Source: Acidilobaceae archaeon (lineage in GTDB: Archaea; Thermoproteota; Thermoprotei_A; Sulfolobales; Acidilobaceae). Taken from it: DNA of 5,474 bases. Both the position numbers and the translations under genes were made by a program. The stretch lies in the NCBI GenBank assembly GCA_027057815.1, contig JALURD010000082.1:1-5474 (forward strand), read 5' to 3'. Below the pieces are notes generated by a model. It was not told the origin of the DNA, ran no database searches, and saw only the letters and a list, made by a program, of their open reading frames with translations. This document shows, in pieces, positions 1 to 5,474 of the stretch; position 1 is the first letter of the stretch; each line of letters opens with the position of its first letter.

Positions 1-789
1 GCCAGGGCTCAGGCCCAGCTCACCCTTTACTGGTATAAAGAGAATAAGCTAATGCTGTTCCTTCAGATAGCCTGGCCTTATATGACTGTATTCATAGTCC
101 TCGGCCTGGGGTCGGCCTACGGTAGCGTGGAGAGGTTCGCCTCGTCCCTGGGGGTCTCCAACCCGTTCCTATACGTCGTCTCCGCTAGCTTCGTGGCATT
201 CGCTGCTGTGGGGGTCATAGATTCTACAAGCAACGCCGTCCTATGGCATAGGTGGCTTGGCACACTTCCCTACGTCGCCCTGGCCCCCAACAGCCTGACG
301 CTCTACGTCACCGTCTCAGGCGTTGTAGCTAGCCTGATAGGCGCTGGCATAATTCTAGCCGCGCTAGCCCCGGCCGCGCTAGTAACGTCAGGGATCCCCG
401 GCCTGGCGGGTCTGGGGTTGGTTGCGGCCTTCCTAGTCCTAGGCCTGGTTCCATTAATCGCCATAGCCGGTATATCCGCGTCCCTAACACTGGCAAGCAG
501 AGAGGAGACCGGGGTCCTATCCTTCCTAAACCCGCTCCTGCTTCTGGTCTCGGGGGTCTTCTACCCCTTAGAAGTCCTGCCAAGGATACTCAGAGCGTTA
601 TCAGAGGCGACCCCAGTGACCTACGTTGTAGAGGCGTCGCGGATCATAGCTGGCCTTGGGAGCCCGGCTGGTAGGGCTGTCTATGCTGTAGCGCTAGCCC
701 TAGCCTTCCTCGGGTTGGTCTACAACTCCGTCTTCACGCCGGTCGCTTCAGTGGGGGAGAGGCTTCTGAGGAGGCGTGGGGTGGAGTGA
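1..789 (+). CDS. ABC-2 type transporter permease, first of a tandem pair (5' partial)
   Basis: This is a membrane-spanning subunit of an ABC-2 family transporter. The frame is open from base 1: 17 residues (ARAQAQLTLYWYKENKL) precede the first ATG at 52. They look like the cytoplasmic lead-in to helix 1 of this family, so the true start probably lies left of the window. In the 262 visible residues I see six hydrophobic segments, at about 18-40, 56-75, 101-127, 136-162, 175-192 and 226-247. The family signature is NPLLLLVSGVFYPLEVLP (177-194) followed by a short amphipathic stretch with ATPVTY (203-208). The C-terminus is basic (RLLRRRG), as expected for a cytoplasmic end. The next gene starts at or within its stop codon region, so the two are co-translated. 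The substrate cannot be told from sequence. Families with this plan export drugs, lipids or polysaccharides. The ATPase subunit is not in the window. Confidence 0.88.
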   Translation, partial: ARAQAQLTLYWYKENKLMLFLQIAWPYMTVFIVLGLGSAYGSVERFASSLGVSNPFLYVVSASFVAFAAVGVIDSTSNAVLWHRWLGTLPYVALAPNSLTLYVTVSGVVASLIGAGIILAALAPAALVTSGIPGLAGLGLVAAFLVLGLVPLIAIAGISASLTLASREETGVLSFLNPLLLLVSGVFYPLEVLPRILRALSEATPVTYVVEASRIIAGLGSPAGRAVYAVALALAFLGLVYNSVFTPVASVGERLLRRRGVE

Positions 790-791
790 GG
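783..791 (+). promoter_or_regulatory. Shine-Dalgarno site favouring the TTG start of the second permease
   Basis: GGAGTGAGG overlaps the stop codon of the first permease. It sits 7 bases (from GGAG) before TTG at 794 and resembles the archaeal consensus GGAGGTGA. No well-placed site serves the alternative GTG at 776, so this site decides the start and implies coupled translation of the pair. Confidence 0.5.
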
Positions 792-793
792 CC

Positions 794-1606
794 TTGAAGA
801 TACGCCGCCTGGGATCCCACCTAGCCGCCTATGCATGGGTCCACCTGCTGAGGATGCGTAGGTTCGCGCTCTCCCTGATAAACTGGGGGCTAGTCGACTT
901 CCTATGGCTATCCATATACGTTTTCTCAGTGCTCGCCTTCGCCGAGCCCAAGGCATATCCGCTCGTCGTCCCTGCGGTCTTCTGGGCTATGATAGCCTTC
1001 TCCCTCATGAGCACCCCTGTTTGGACTGTGGGCAACTGGGTCAGGTTCTACATAGGCATGGGCCTCCTAGAGGAGCACGAACTAGCCGGTGCTAACCACT
1101 CAGCCTTCCTAGCCCTTAGAGCGCTACCAGCTATACCCATGGCCCTCATAGCTGGCGTGGGAGCCGCCACGCTCCTCTACGCGGCTACAGGCATTAATCC
1201 GCTGAGAGTCAGGGACCCCATACTCCTGGCTGTTAGCTTGGCTGCAATCCTAATCCAGGCCACGTTGTACTCGCTCCTCATAGCATTCGCCGGGATGGCC
1301 ACAAGAACCCCCACACCCCTCCTCGACTTCATGAACTTCTTCCTCTTCGTCGCTGGCGGTATAGCCGTGCCCGTTTCAACCCTCCCAGGCCCTCTCAGGC
1401 TCGTAGCGGTTCTAACCCCCTACAGCCACCCGGCCGAGCTGATGAGGCACGCCGTAGCCGGCATGGAGCCTTACCTAGGCGTGGCTGGTGAAGCTCTGGC
1501 CTCACTAGCGTATACGTGCATACTGGGGGTTGTCGCGTGGGGAGCCTCGAGGTGGGCCCTTAGGAAGGTTAGGGTGTGGGGGGCGAAGGGTATAGGAATG
1601 ACCTGA
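794..1606 (+). CDS. ABC-2 type transporter permease, second of a tandem pair
   Basis: This is a second ABC-2 type membrane subunit, probably the heterodimer partner of the preceding one. The preferred start is TTG at 794 (270 residues), because GGAG at 783-786 lies 7 bases upstream. The longer reading from GTG at 776 (276 residues, overlapping the previous gene by 14 bases) has its only SD-like run, GAGGAGG at 768-774, one base away, which is too close. Numbered from 776, hydrophobic segments fall at about 30-55, 61-85, 114-138, 147-173, 182-200 and 236-258. MNFFLFVAGGIAVPVSTLP (186-204) and LTPYSHPAELMRHA (213-226) match in position and style the NPLLLLVSGVFYPLEVLP and ATPVTYVVEASR regions of the upstream gene. 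This supports distant paralogy. The C-terminus is basic. The stop at 1604-1606 lies 2 bases from the stop of the opposing gcvPB gene. The transported substrate is unknown. Confidence 0.87.
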   Translation: MKIRRLGSHLAAYAWVHLLRMRRFALSLINWGLVDFLWLSIYVFSVLAFAEPKAYPLVVPAVFWAMIAFSLMSTPVWTVGNWVRFYIGMGLLEEHELAGANHSAFLALRALPAIPMALIAGVGAATLLYAATGINPLRVRDPILLAVSLAAILIQATLYSLLIAFAGMATRTPTPLLDFMNFFLFVAGGIAVPVSTLPGPLRLVAVLTPYSHPAELMRHAVAGMEPYLGVAGEALASLAYTCILGVVAWGASRWALRKVRVWGAKGIGMT

Positions 1607-1608
1607 GG

Positions 1609-3165
1609 CTACCTTAGGGGGCCTATCCTGCCCTCCCGCCTCAGCCTGTAGACCCTCCAGGTCGGCGTCACGCTTCTGGGGTGGTTTGCCTTGACATCAT
1701 CTACCCTGGCGACGCTCGTGTTGAAGGGGCTCCTCTGCAGCCTCTGAGGATCCCTCCTAGCCTCCTCGGCTATCTCCCTTAACGCGGCCGCGTAGGCCTC
1801 AATGTTCTCCAGCGTCTCGCTCTCAGTGAACTCTATCATGAGCGCCTCCGGGACTATTAGCGGGAAGTAGACTGTTGGGGCATAGAAGCCCCTGTCCAGG
1901 AGGGCCTTGGCTACATCCTTGGCTGTGACTCCAGTCTCCTCCTTGAGCGGGCCCGCGCTTAGCACTGCCTCATGCTTCCTCCACCTACCCTCGCCATAGG
2001 GGAGGCTGTAGGCCTTCTCCTCCCTCATCAGGTGGAGGAAGTAGTTCGTGTTGAGCACGGCCATTTCAGTGGCCTCCCGCAGACCCTGGGGCCCGGAGAG
2101 GAGTATGTAGACGTAGCCCCAGAGTATGACCCCCGTATTAGCTATAGTCCCCCTCAGCGCACCCGGCGCGGGGGGCTCGGGCCACTTAACCCTATACTTT
2201 CCTCCCTCCTTCACAACTACGGGGCCCGGTAGTAGGTCGCTCAGCCTCAAGCCTCCACCGACTTCCCTATCCTTAACGCACACTGGGCCTGCTCCCGGGC
2301 CTCCGCCCCCGTGAGGGGCCCCGAATGTTTTGTGAACGTTCACGTGGGCTATGTCAAAGCCCATGTCGCCGGGCCTAGCGTAACCCATTATGCCGTTTAA
2401 ATTGGCCCCATCGTAGTATAGGAGTCCATCGACGGAGTGAATTAGGTCCGCTATTTCAAGTATTTTCTCCTCAAAGAGGCCCAGGGTGCTTGGATTGGTT
2501 ATCATCAAGCCTGCAGTCGACTCCGAGACCGCCGACTTTAACGCATCCATGTCAACATTACCGTCAGGCGCGGTGGGCACTTCTATTACCTTGAAGCCCG
2601 CCATTGCCGCGCTAGCAGGGTTAGTGCCATGGGCACTGTCGGGTACGATGATCTCGTCCTTGCCCTCATTGCCCTTGACGTCGTGGTAGGCCCTGATTGC
2701 TAGAACCCCAGCCAGTTCACCCTGGGCTCCCGCGCTGGGGTGAAGGGTGCACACATCCATGCCCGTGATGTGCTTTAGCCACTCCTGCATCTCATATAAT
2801 ATCTCCAGGATCCCCTGAACTGTTTCCTCGTCCTGGTATGGGTGCAGCATTGTAAAGGATGAGTCGTTCAGGTATCTCAACGGCAGTTTTGGATTATACT
2901 TCATTGTGCAACTGCCTAGTGGCAAGGGGCCGGAGTCGACGCCGTAATTCATCTGCGACAGCCTAACATAATGCCTGACGACTTCTACCTCGCTGACCTC
3001 TGGAAGGCGAGGATGTTCCTTCCTCTTGACCTCTTCCGGGATCGAGAGACTCCCGACCTCCTCGACAACCCCGGGCTCGATTGGTGGGAGCGTGTAGCCC
3101 CTCCTCCCGCTTCCACCCATCTCCAGGATAAGGGGCTCTTCCCACCGCGCCTGCCTGTATCCCAC
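1609..3165 (-). CDS. gcvPB: Glycine dehydrogenase (decarboxylating) subunit 2, P-protein beta subunit
   Basis: This is the catalytic PLP-carrying half of the two-subunit P-protein of the glycine cleavage system. With subunit 1 (GcvPA) it decarboxylates glycine and passes the aminomethyl group to lipoyl-GcvH in the cytoplasm. The 518 residues match the usual length of about 500. Visible landmarks are the N-terminal YRQARWEEPLI, GSCTMKYNPK (84-93), HPSAGAQGE (142-150), SAHGTNPAS (177-185), YYDGANLNG (250-258, with Asp252 placed to pair with the PLP ring nitrogen), and HVNVHKTFGAPHGGGGPG (274-291), in which Lys279 is the predicted Schiff-base lysine. The start is GTG at 3165, the first start codon after an in-frame stop at 3208-3210; GGGGG lies 6 bases upstream. 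It lies 45 bases downstream of the kinase-like gene. A TTAAAG box on the minus strand at 3216-3221 could be a weak promoter of its own. gcvPA, usually adjacent, is absent from both sides here. Confidence 0.97.
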   Translation of the reverse strand: MGYRQARWEEPLILEMGGSGRRGYTLPPIEPGVVEEVGSLSIPEEVKRKEHPRLPEVSEVEVVRHYVRLSQMNYGVDSGPLPLGSCTMKYNPKLPLRYLNDSSFTMLHPYQDEETVQGILEILYEMQEWLKHITGMDVCTLHPSAGAQGELAGVLAIRAYHDVKGNEGKDEIIVPDSAHGTNPASAAMAGFKVIEVPTAPDGNVDMDALKSAVSESTAGLMITNPSTLGLFEEKILEIADLIHSVDGLLYYDGANLNGIMGYARPGDMGFDIAHVNVHKTFGAPHGGGGPGAGPVCVKDREVGGGLRLSDLLPGPVVVKEGGKYRVKWPEPPAPGALRGTIANTGVILWGYVYILLSGPQGLREATEMAVLNTNYFLHLMREEKAYSLPYGEGRWRKHEAVLSAGPLKEETGVTAKDVAKALLDRGFYAPTVYFPLIVPEALMIEFTESETLENIEAYAAALREIAEEARRDPQRLQRSPFNTSVARVDDVKANHPRSVTPTWRVYRLRREGRIGPLR

Positions 3166-3210
3166 GCCGCGCCCCCAATCTTGGATGTATTGGCATACGG
3201 TATTAGTTCA

Positions 3211-4572
3211 TTAGCCTTTAAGCCTCTTCACAAGCTTTTGAAGCTCAATAGCCACAAACGGCGCTATCGACAAATTTATCCATAACCTGGTACTGGACAG
3301 GATCCCGGAGATTTCCTCCCATATTCGCCTCGACCTCCTCTTGTACTCCTTAAGCGCCTCCTCAACAAGCCCCAGCGGGACCTTGTACATCCTAGCGTAC
3401 GTCATAAACACGGCTAGGTCCCATGCCGCTGCTTTAGGCGTATATCGCCGAGCCTGCTCTGCGTCGATAAGGCGGGCCTCGCCCTCACTAGTCACTATAA
3501 TATTACCCGGATTGGGATCTCCTACAATAAAGCCTGCCTCATGAATTGACGCCAGGAGCGCCGCTGCAAGCCTCCAGTCTTCGGGATCCTTCGACTCGAG
3601 GACCGGTTCTCCCTCTAGGAATTCCCTAGCCATCAGCGCTGAATTATAGTCAACGCAGACGCCGTAAACCCTAGGAGTGCCAGCGATGCCACGGAGTACT
3701 CTGAAGTACTTGTACTCAGCGGCGAGCCTAGACTTAGGTGTGACTCTATACTTTATGAAGCCCGTGCTAACCGCCCTGGCGGCTATCCACTTAAACGCCA
3801 TCCTGTAGTATTCCTTGACAGCCACGACGCCGTGGCTACCCCTGCATATGACTGTCGAGGCTATGGTTGTCGATGCCTTGCACTCAATGCCCTCTCCAAC
3901 GTACCTCGAGGCTAGCTTAGCTGCCCCACGGCATCCGGTTATCAGGTGCCCCTCAGGGATCCTAACCAGCCTCCAAGGCTCACCAAGGATCCCGGAAAGG
4001 CCTCTCGGGGGACACGCTTCTACAACGGCGAGTGCTGTAGGAGCCGCTTTGGCGATGCGAGCCCCGGCTCCGCGAAAAGCTGCCATGATCACCTTAACAG
4101 CTTCCCGTACCCGCGGCGCTTTAGGCCTGAACCACCCTGCTGCCGCCGGCTCGGCTACTTCTCTCATGTACGTAGAGAATTCCTCATCGAGCCTAGCTAG
4201 GGCGTCCCTCCTCGCCAGGTACTCTTCGTACCTACATCCATGAAGCGTTGAGAGCACGTTCATCCTGGAAACAGCTACGTAGGAGGGCCTCACCTCTACC
4301 TCAGATATCATGGGACCCAAGCGTACAGCTAAATCATAGACTTGCTCTACTGTAACTCTCCTTCTATATGCTCGGGCGGCCTCCTCGACCCTAGACCTAA
4401 GCTTGTCATCGTCACATTCTAGCGCGTAATCCAGAAGGAGTAAGCCTGCAAGCCTTTCACCATAGACTCCAAACTCAGCGTCAAGCTCAAGCATGGCAGC
4501 TGGTATCTTCTTTACGCTAGCACCACTGGTAATTTCATACTCTCTCCCTGCTACAAGTAGCTTACAGGACAC
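3211..4572 (-). CDS. Atypical protein kinase-like protein with an uncharacterised N-terminal half
   Basis: This 453-residue protein is probably a cytoplasmic phosphotransferase of the protein kinase-like fold, related in motifs to the RIO/Bud32/ABC1/lipopolysaccharide-kinase group. The C-terminal half carries VVAVKEY (249-255, with Lys253 as candidate ATP-binding lysine), AAEYKYF (284-290, with Glu286 as the likely helix-C partner), a hinge LMAREFLEG (313-321), HEAGFIVGDPNPGN (344-357, with Asp352 as catalytic base and Asn357 as metal ligand) and LIDAEQA (368-374, with Asp370 in place of the DFG aspartate). WDLAVFM (384-390) follows. Thus all key catalytic residues seem present, although the classical glycine-rich loop is degenerate. 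Residues 1-230 are partly helical and charged, with CPPRGL near 187-192, and I do not recognise them. No membrane segment is evident. The start is GTG at 4572, with GAGGT 9 bases upstream inside the preceding coiled-coil gene, from which it is 6 bases away. The substrate is unknown. Confidence 0.8.
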   Translation of the reverse strand: MSCKLLVAGREYEITSGASVKKIPAAMLELDAEFGVYGERLAGLLLLDYALECDDDKLRSRVEEAARAYRRRVTVEQVYDLAVRLGPMISEVEVRPSYVAVSRMNVLSTLHGCRYEEYLARRDALARLDEEFSTYMREVAEPAAAGWFRPKAPRVREAVKVIMAAFRGAGARIAKAAPTALAVVEACPPRGLSGILGEPWRLVRIPEGHLITGCRGAAKLASRYVGEGIECKASTTIASTVICRGSHGVVAVKEYYRMAFKWIAARAVSTGFIKYRVTPKSRLAAEYKYFRVLRGIAGTPRVYGVCVDYNSALMAREFLEGEPVLESKDPEDWRLAAALLASIHEAGFIVGDPNPGNIIVTSEGEARLIDAEQARRYTPKAAAWDLAVFMTYARMYKVPLGLVEEALKEYKRRSRRIWEEISGILSSTRLWINLSIAPFVAIELQKLVKRLKG

Positions 4573-4578
4573 TACGGG

Positions 4579-4806
4579 CTAACCTCGCTTTCTCCTCAAT
4601 TCCTCAAGAACCTTCTCAGCCGTTTCCACATCAACCTCGCCAGACCTAAGGCCTTCAAGCATCCTGGCCGCCTTCTCGTCCTCTCCCGCGTATTTAGCGA
4701 GTTCACTTACAACATTCTCGACACGTTCTAACACCTTCCTAACCATCTCCTCGCTCTTCCTTCTAGCCTCCTCCACAGCTTTTCTCAGCTCATCCTCAGC
4801 CGACAA
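4579..4806 (-). CDS. Small charged coiled-coil protein
   Basis: This is a small, very charged, almost wholly helical protein that I cannot assign to a named family. The preferred start is TTG at 4806 (75 residues), because AGGGAG at 4815-4820 lies 8 bases upstream. GTG at 4815 would give 78 residues but overlaps that SD. In the 78-residue numbering, residues 6-42 are rich in Glu, Lys and Arg with spaced Val and Leu, like a coiled coil. Residues 52-72 (MLEGLRSGEVDVETAEKVLEE) form a helix-Gly-turn-helix pattern resembling the bacterial 'L..G.IT.EEA..LL' short motif. This is a resemblance only. There is no cysteine, signal peptide or membrane helix. Its position as first gene, 6 bases before the kinase-like gene, suggests it may partner or regulate that protein (inference). 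The GC-rich composition and codon style match its neighbours. Confidence 0.72.
   Translation of the reverse strand: MSAEDELRKAVEEARRKSEEMVRKVLERVENVVSELAKYAGEDEKAARMLEGLRSGEVDVETAEKVLEELRRKRG
4582..4586 (-). promoter_or_regulatory. Shine-Dalgarno site of the kinase-like gene
   Basis: Reading on the minus strand, GAGGT lies in the last codons of the coiled-coil gene, 9 bases before the GTG start at 4572. It supports that start and suggests translational coupling of the two genes. Confidence 0.6.
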
Positions 4807-4814
4807 TAGACCCA

Positions 4815-4820
4815 CTCCCT
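4815..4820 (-). promoter_or_regulatory. Shine-Dalgarno site deciding the coiled-coil gene start
   Basis: AGGGAG on the minus strand ends on the first base of the in-frame GTG at 4815 but sits 8 bases from TTG at 4806. The spacing favours the TTG codon as the real start. Confidence 0.5.
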
Positions 4821-4952
4821 TGAATAGAATTCACTACAGTTGAGAATTAAAAATGGAGCAGAAGCTAGGCTAATGCTATCCAAGTCTACTGTGATTGCAC
4901 AAAACACTTCGGTCCATAGCTTAACTGTTTAGTTATTCGCGTGAGCTTTCCA
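4816..4952. other. Intergenic gap, the only one over 100 bases in the window
   Basis: This AT-richer stretch lies between the stop of the superoxide dismutase and the coiled-coil gene. It holds the candidate TATA-like box and SD annotated separately, and a small imperfect inverted repeat, TAACT-GTTT-AGTTA, at 4922-4935 just downstream of the dismutase stop. The minus-strand T run at 4849-4853 is the longest here. I see no tRNA, no convincing C/D box RNA and no open frame of useful length. Confidence 0.55.
4844..4858 (-). promoter_or_regulatory. Candidate archaeal promoter (TATA-like box) for the coiled-coil/kinase unit
   Basis: On the minus strand, TTTTTAATT (4853-4845) is a TATA-like box in the gap downstream of the superoxide dismutase gene. 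A transcription start about 26 bases from its centre would fall near 4824. That leaves a short leader containing the AGGGAG site and the TTG start at 4806. The flanking upstream element is pyrimidine-rich (GCTCCA) rather than the purine-rich BRE consensus, which lowers confidence. The run of five T could instead help terminate the dismutase transcript. Confidence 0.4.
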
Positions 4953-5474
4953 TTAAGGCAGTACAGGGTTGCCTTGAAGGGCTTTCTCGACCCTCCTGTC
5001 CACATCGTCCCAGTTAACTACGTTCCACCACGCCTTGATGTATTCGGCCCTGTTATTCTTGTATTGGAGATAGTAAGCGTGTTCCCAGACGTCGATCACG
5101 AGTACTGGTGCGAGACCTGCAGTCATGAATACGTTATGCTTCTCAACTTGGAGTATTCTGAGCTCGCCCGTGAGAGGGTCTACGGCGAGAACTCCCCAGC
5201 CTACTCCCTCTACCTTGGCTGCCGCCTGGCTGAAGAGTTCCTTAAATTTCTCGAAGCTACCAAAATGTTTGTCTATAAGGTCTCCGATACGTCCACCTGG
5301 GGTTCCGCCTCCCTTGCTCTCGGGAGCCATGTTAGGCCAGAATATAGTGTGCATTATATGACCGGCATAGTTAAAACTGAAGTCTCTGAGTACTGCTTTC
5401 ACGTCTATCTGAGCCTCTCCGGCTAGGTGCTTCTCTATCTTCTCGAGGGCCGCATTAGCTCCATCGACGTATGA
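4953..5474 (-). CDS. sod: Iron/manganese superoxide dismutase (5' partial)
   Basis: This enzyme converts superoxide to hydrogen peroxide and oxygen in the cytoplasm. The frame is open to the window edge and begins SYVDGANAALEKIEKHLAGE, so the GTG inside it at 5402 is not the start. From family length (about 210 residues) roughly 40 residues are missing, including the first metal-ligand histidine. In the visible 173 residues, NYAGHIMHTIFW (35-46) holds ligand His42, and DVWEHAYYLQYKN (128-140) holds ligands Asp128 and His132. GGGTPGGR (55-62), GVGWGVLA (90-97) and WWNVVNWDD (149-157) are further family landmarks. Gly38 precedes the HIMH run, as in Mn-type enzymes. His113 (VEKHNV) stands where Mn enzymes have the active-site Gln, a feature of archaeal and cambialistic members. 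It is probably a homotetramer, as known for relatives. A gap of 137 or more bases with a promoter-like box separates it from the next gene, so it is probably its own transcript. Confidence 0.96.
   Translation of the reverse strand, partial: SYVDGANAALEKIEKHLAGEAQIDVKAVLRDFSFNYAGHIMHTIFWPNMAPESKGGGTPGGRIGDLIDKHFGSFEKFKELFSQAAAKVEGVGWGVLAVDPLTGELRILQVEKHNVFMTAGLAPVLVIDVWEHAYYLQYKNNRAEYIKAWWNVVNWDDVDRRVEKALQGNPVLP

Noticed and set aside
2971..3285. A 104-residue plus-strand open frame spanning the gcvPB start and the end of the kinase-like gene
   Set aside because: Most of it is the complement of conserved gcvPB N-terminal sequence, and no recognisable protein features were seen.
3815..4243. 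A 142-residue plus-strand open frame inside the kinase-like gene
   Set aside because: It is antisense to the longer frame with kinase motifs, has low-complexity Ala/Ser/Pro composition and no SD of note.
4860..4920. Possible C/D box small RNA, from a GTGATT-like string in the intergenic gap
   Set aside because: There is no matching D box (CTGA) at suitable spacing and no second C'/D' pair.
4922..4935. Inverted repeat TAACT-GTTT-AGTTA downstream of the superoxide dismutase stop as a hairpin terminator
   Set aside because: Only five AT-rich base pairs and no following T run on the minus strand. Archaeal termination does not depend on such hairpins.
4941..5426. A 161-residue plus-strand open frame lying over the superoxide dismutase gene
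   Set aside because: It is entirely antisense to a clearly recognised, motif-complete gene, and its protein shows no family features. It is explained by GC-rich codon bias.
1..5474. CRISPR array, insertion sequence or defence island
   Set aside because: No direct repeats, transposase-like protein or terminal inverted repeats were seen. All large frames are accounted for by transport, metabolism and the kinase-like unit.

Overview
The window looks like chromosome of a hyperthermophilic crenarchaeon, probably of the order Desulfurococcales. It is GC-rich, with many AGG/AGA arginine and ATA isoleucine codons, several likely GTG or TTG starts with archaeal-type Shine-Dalgarno (SD) sites, and almost no intergenic space. 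The superoxide dismutase at the right end closely resembles, from memory, that of Aeropyrum pernix, but it differs at many positions. I therefore read the source as an Aeropyrum relative rather than that strain.

Layout: the left third (1-1606, plus strand) carries two consecutive ABC-2 type permease genes. The first is cut by the left window edge. The two proteins share the same six-helix plan and the same signature near helix 5, so they probably form a heterodimeric membrane channel. The matching ATPase is not in the window and is expected upstream. These genes meet the minus-strand genes tail to tail with a gap of 2 bases.

The rest reads leftward on the minus strand. From upstream to downstream it holds: a superoxide dismutase gene (5' end outside the window), a 137-base intergenic gap with a candidate promoter, a short coiled-coil protein, an atypical protein kinase-like protein with an uncharacterised N-terminal half, and glycine dehydrogenase subunit 2 (gcvPB). 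The coiled-coil and kinase genes are 6 bases apart, and the kinase SD lies inside the preceding gene, so they are very likely co-translated. gcvPB follows after 45 bases and may share the transcript. Its obligate partner gcvPA is not in the window.

Most of the content is ordinary core metabolism and transport. The least explained part is the two-gene coiled-coil/kinase unit. I see no CRISPR array, insertion sequence, tRNA or rRNA.
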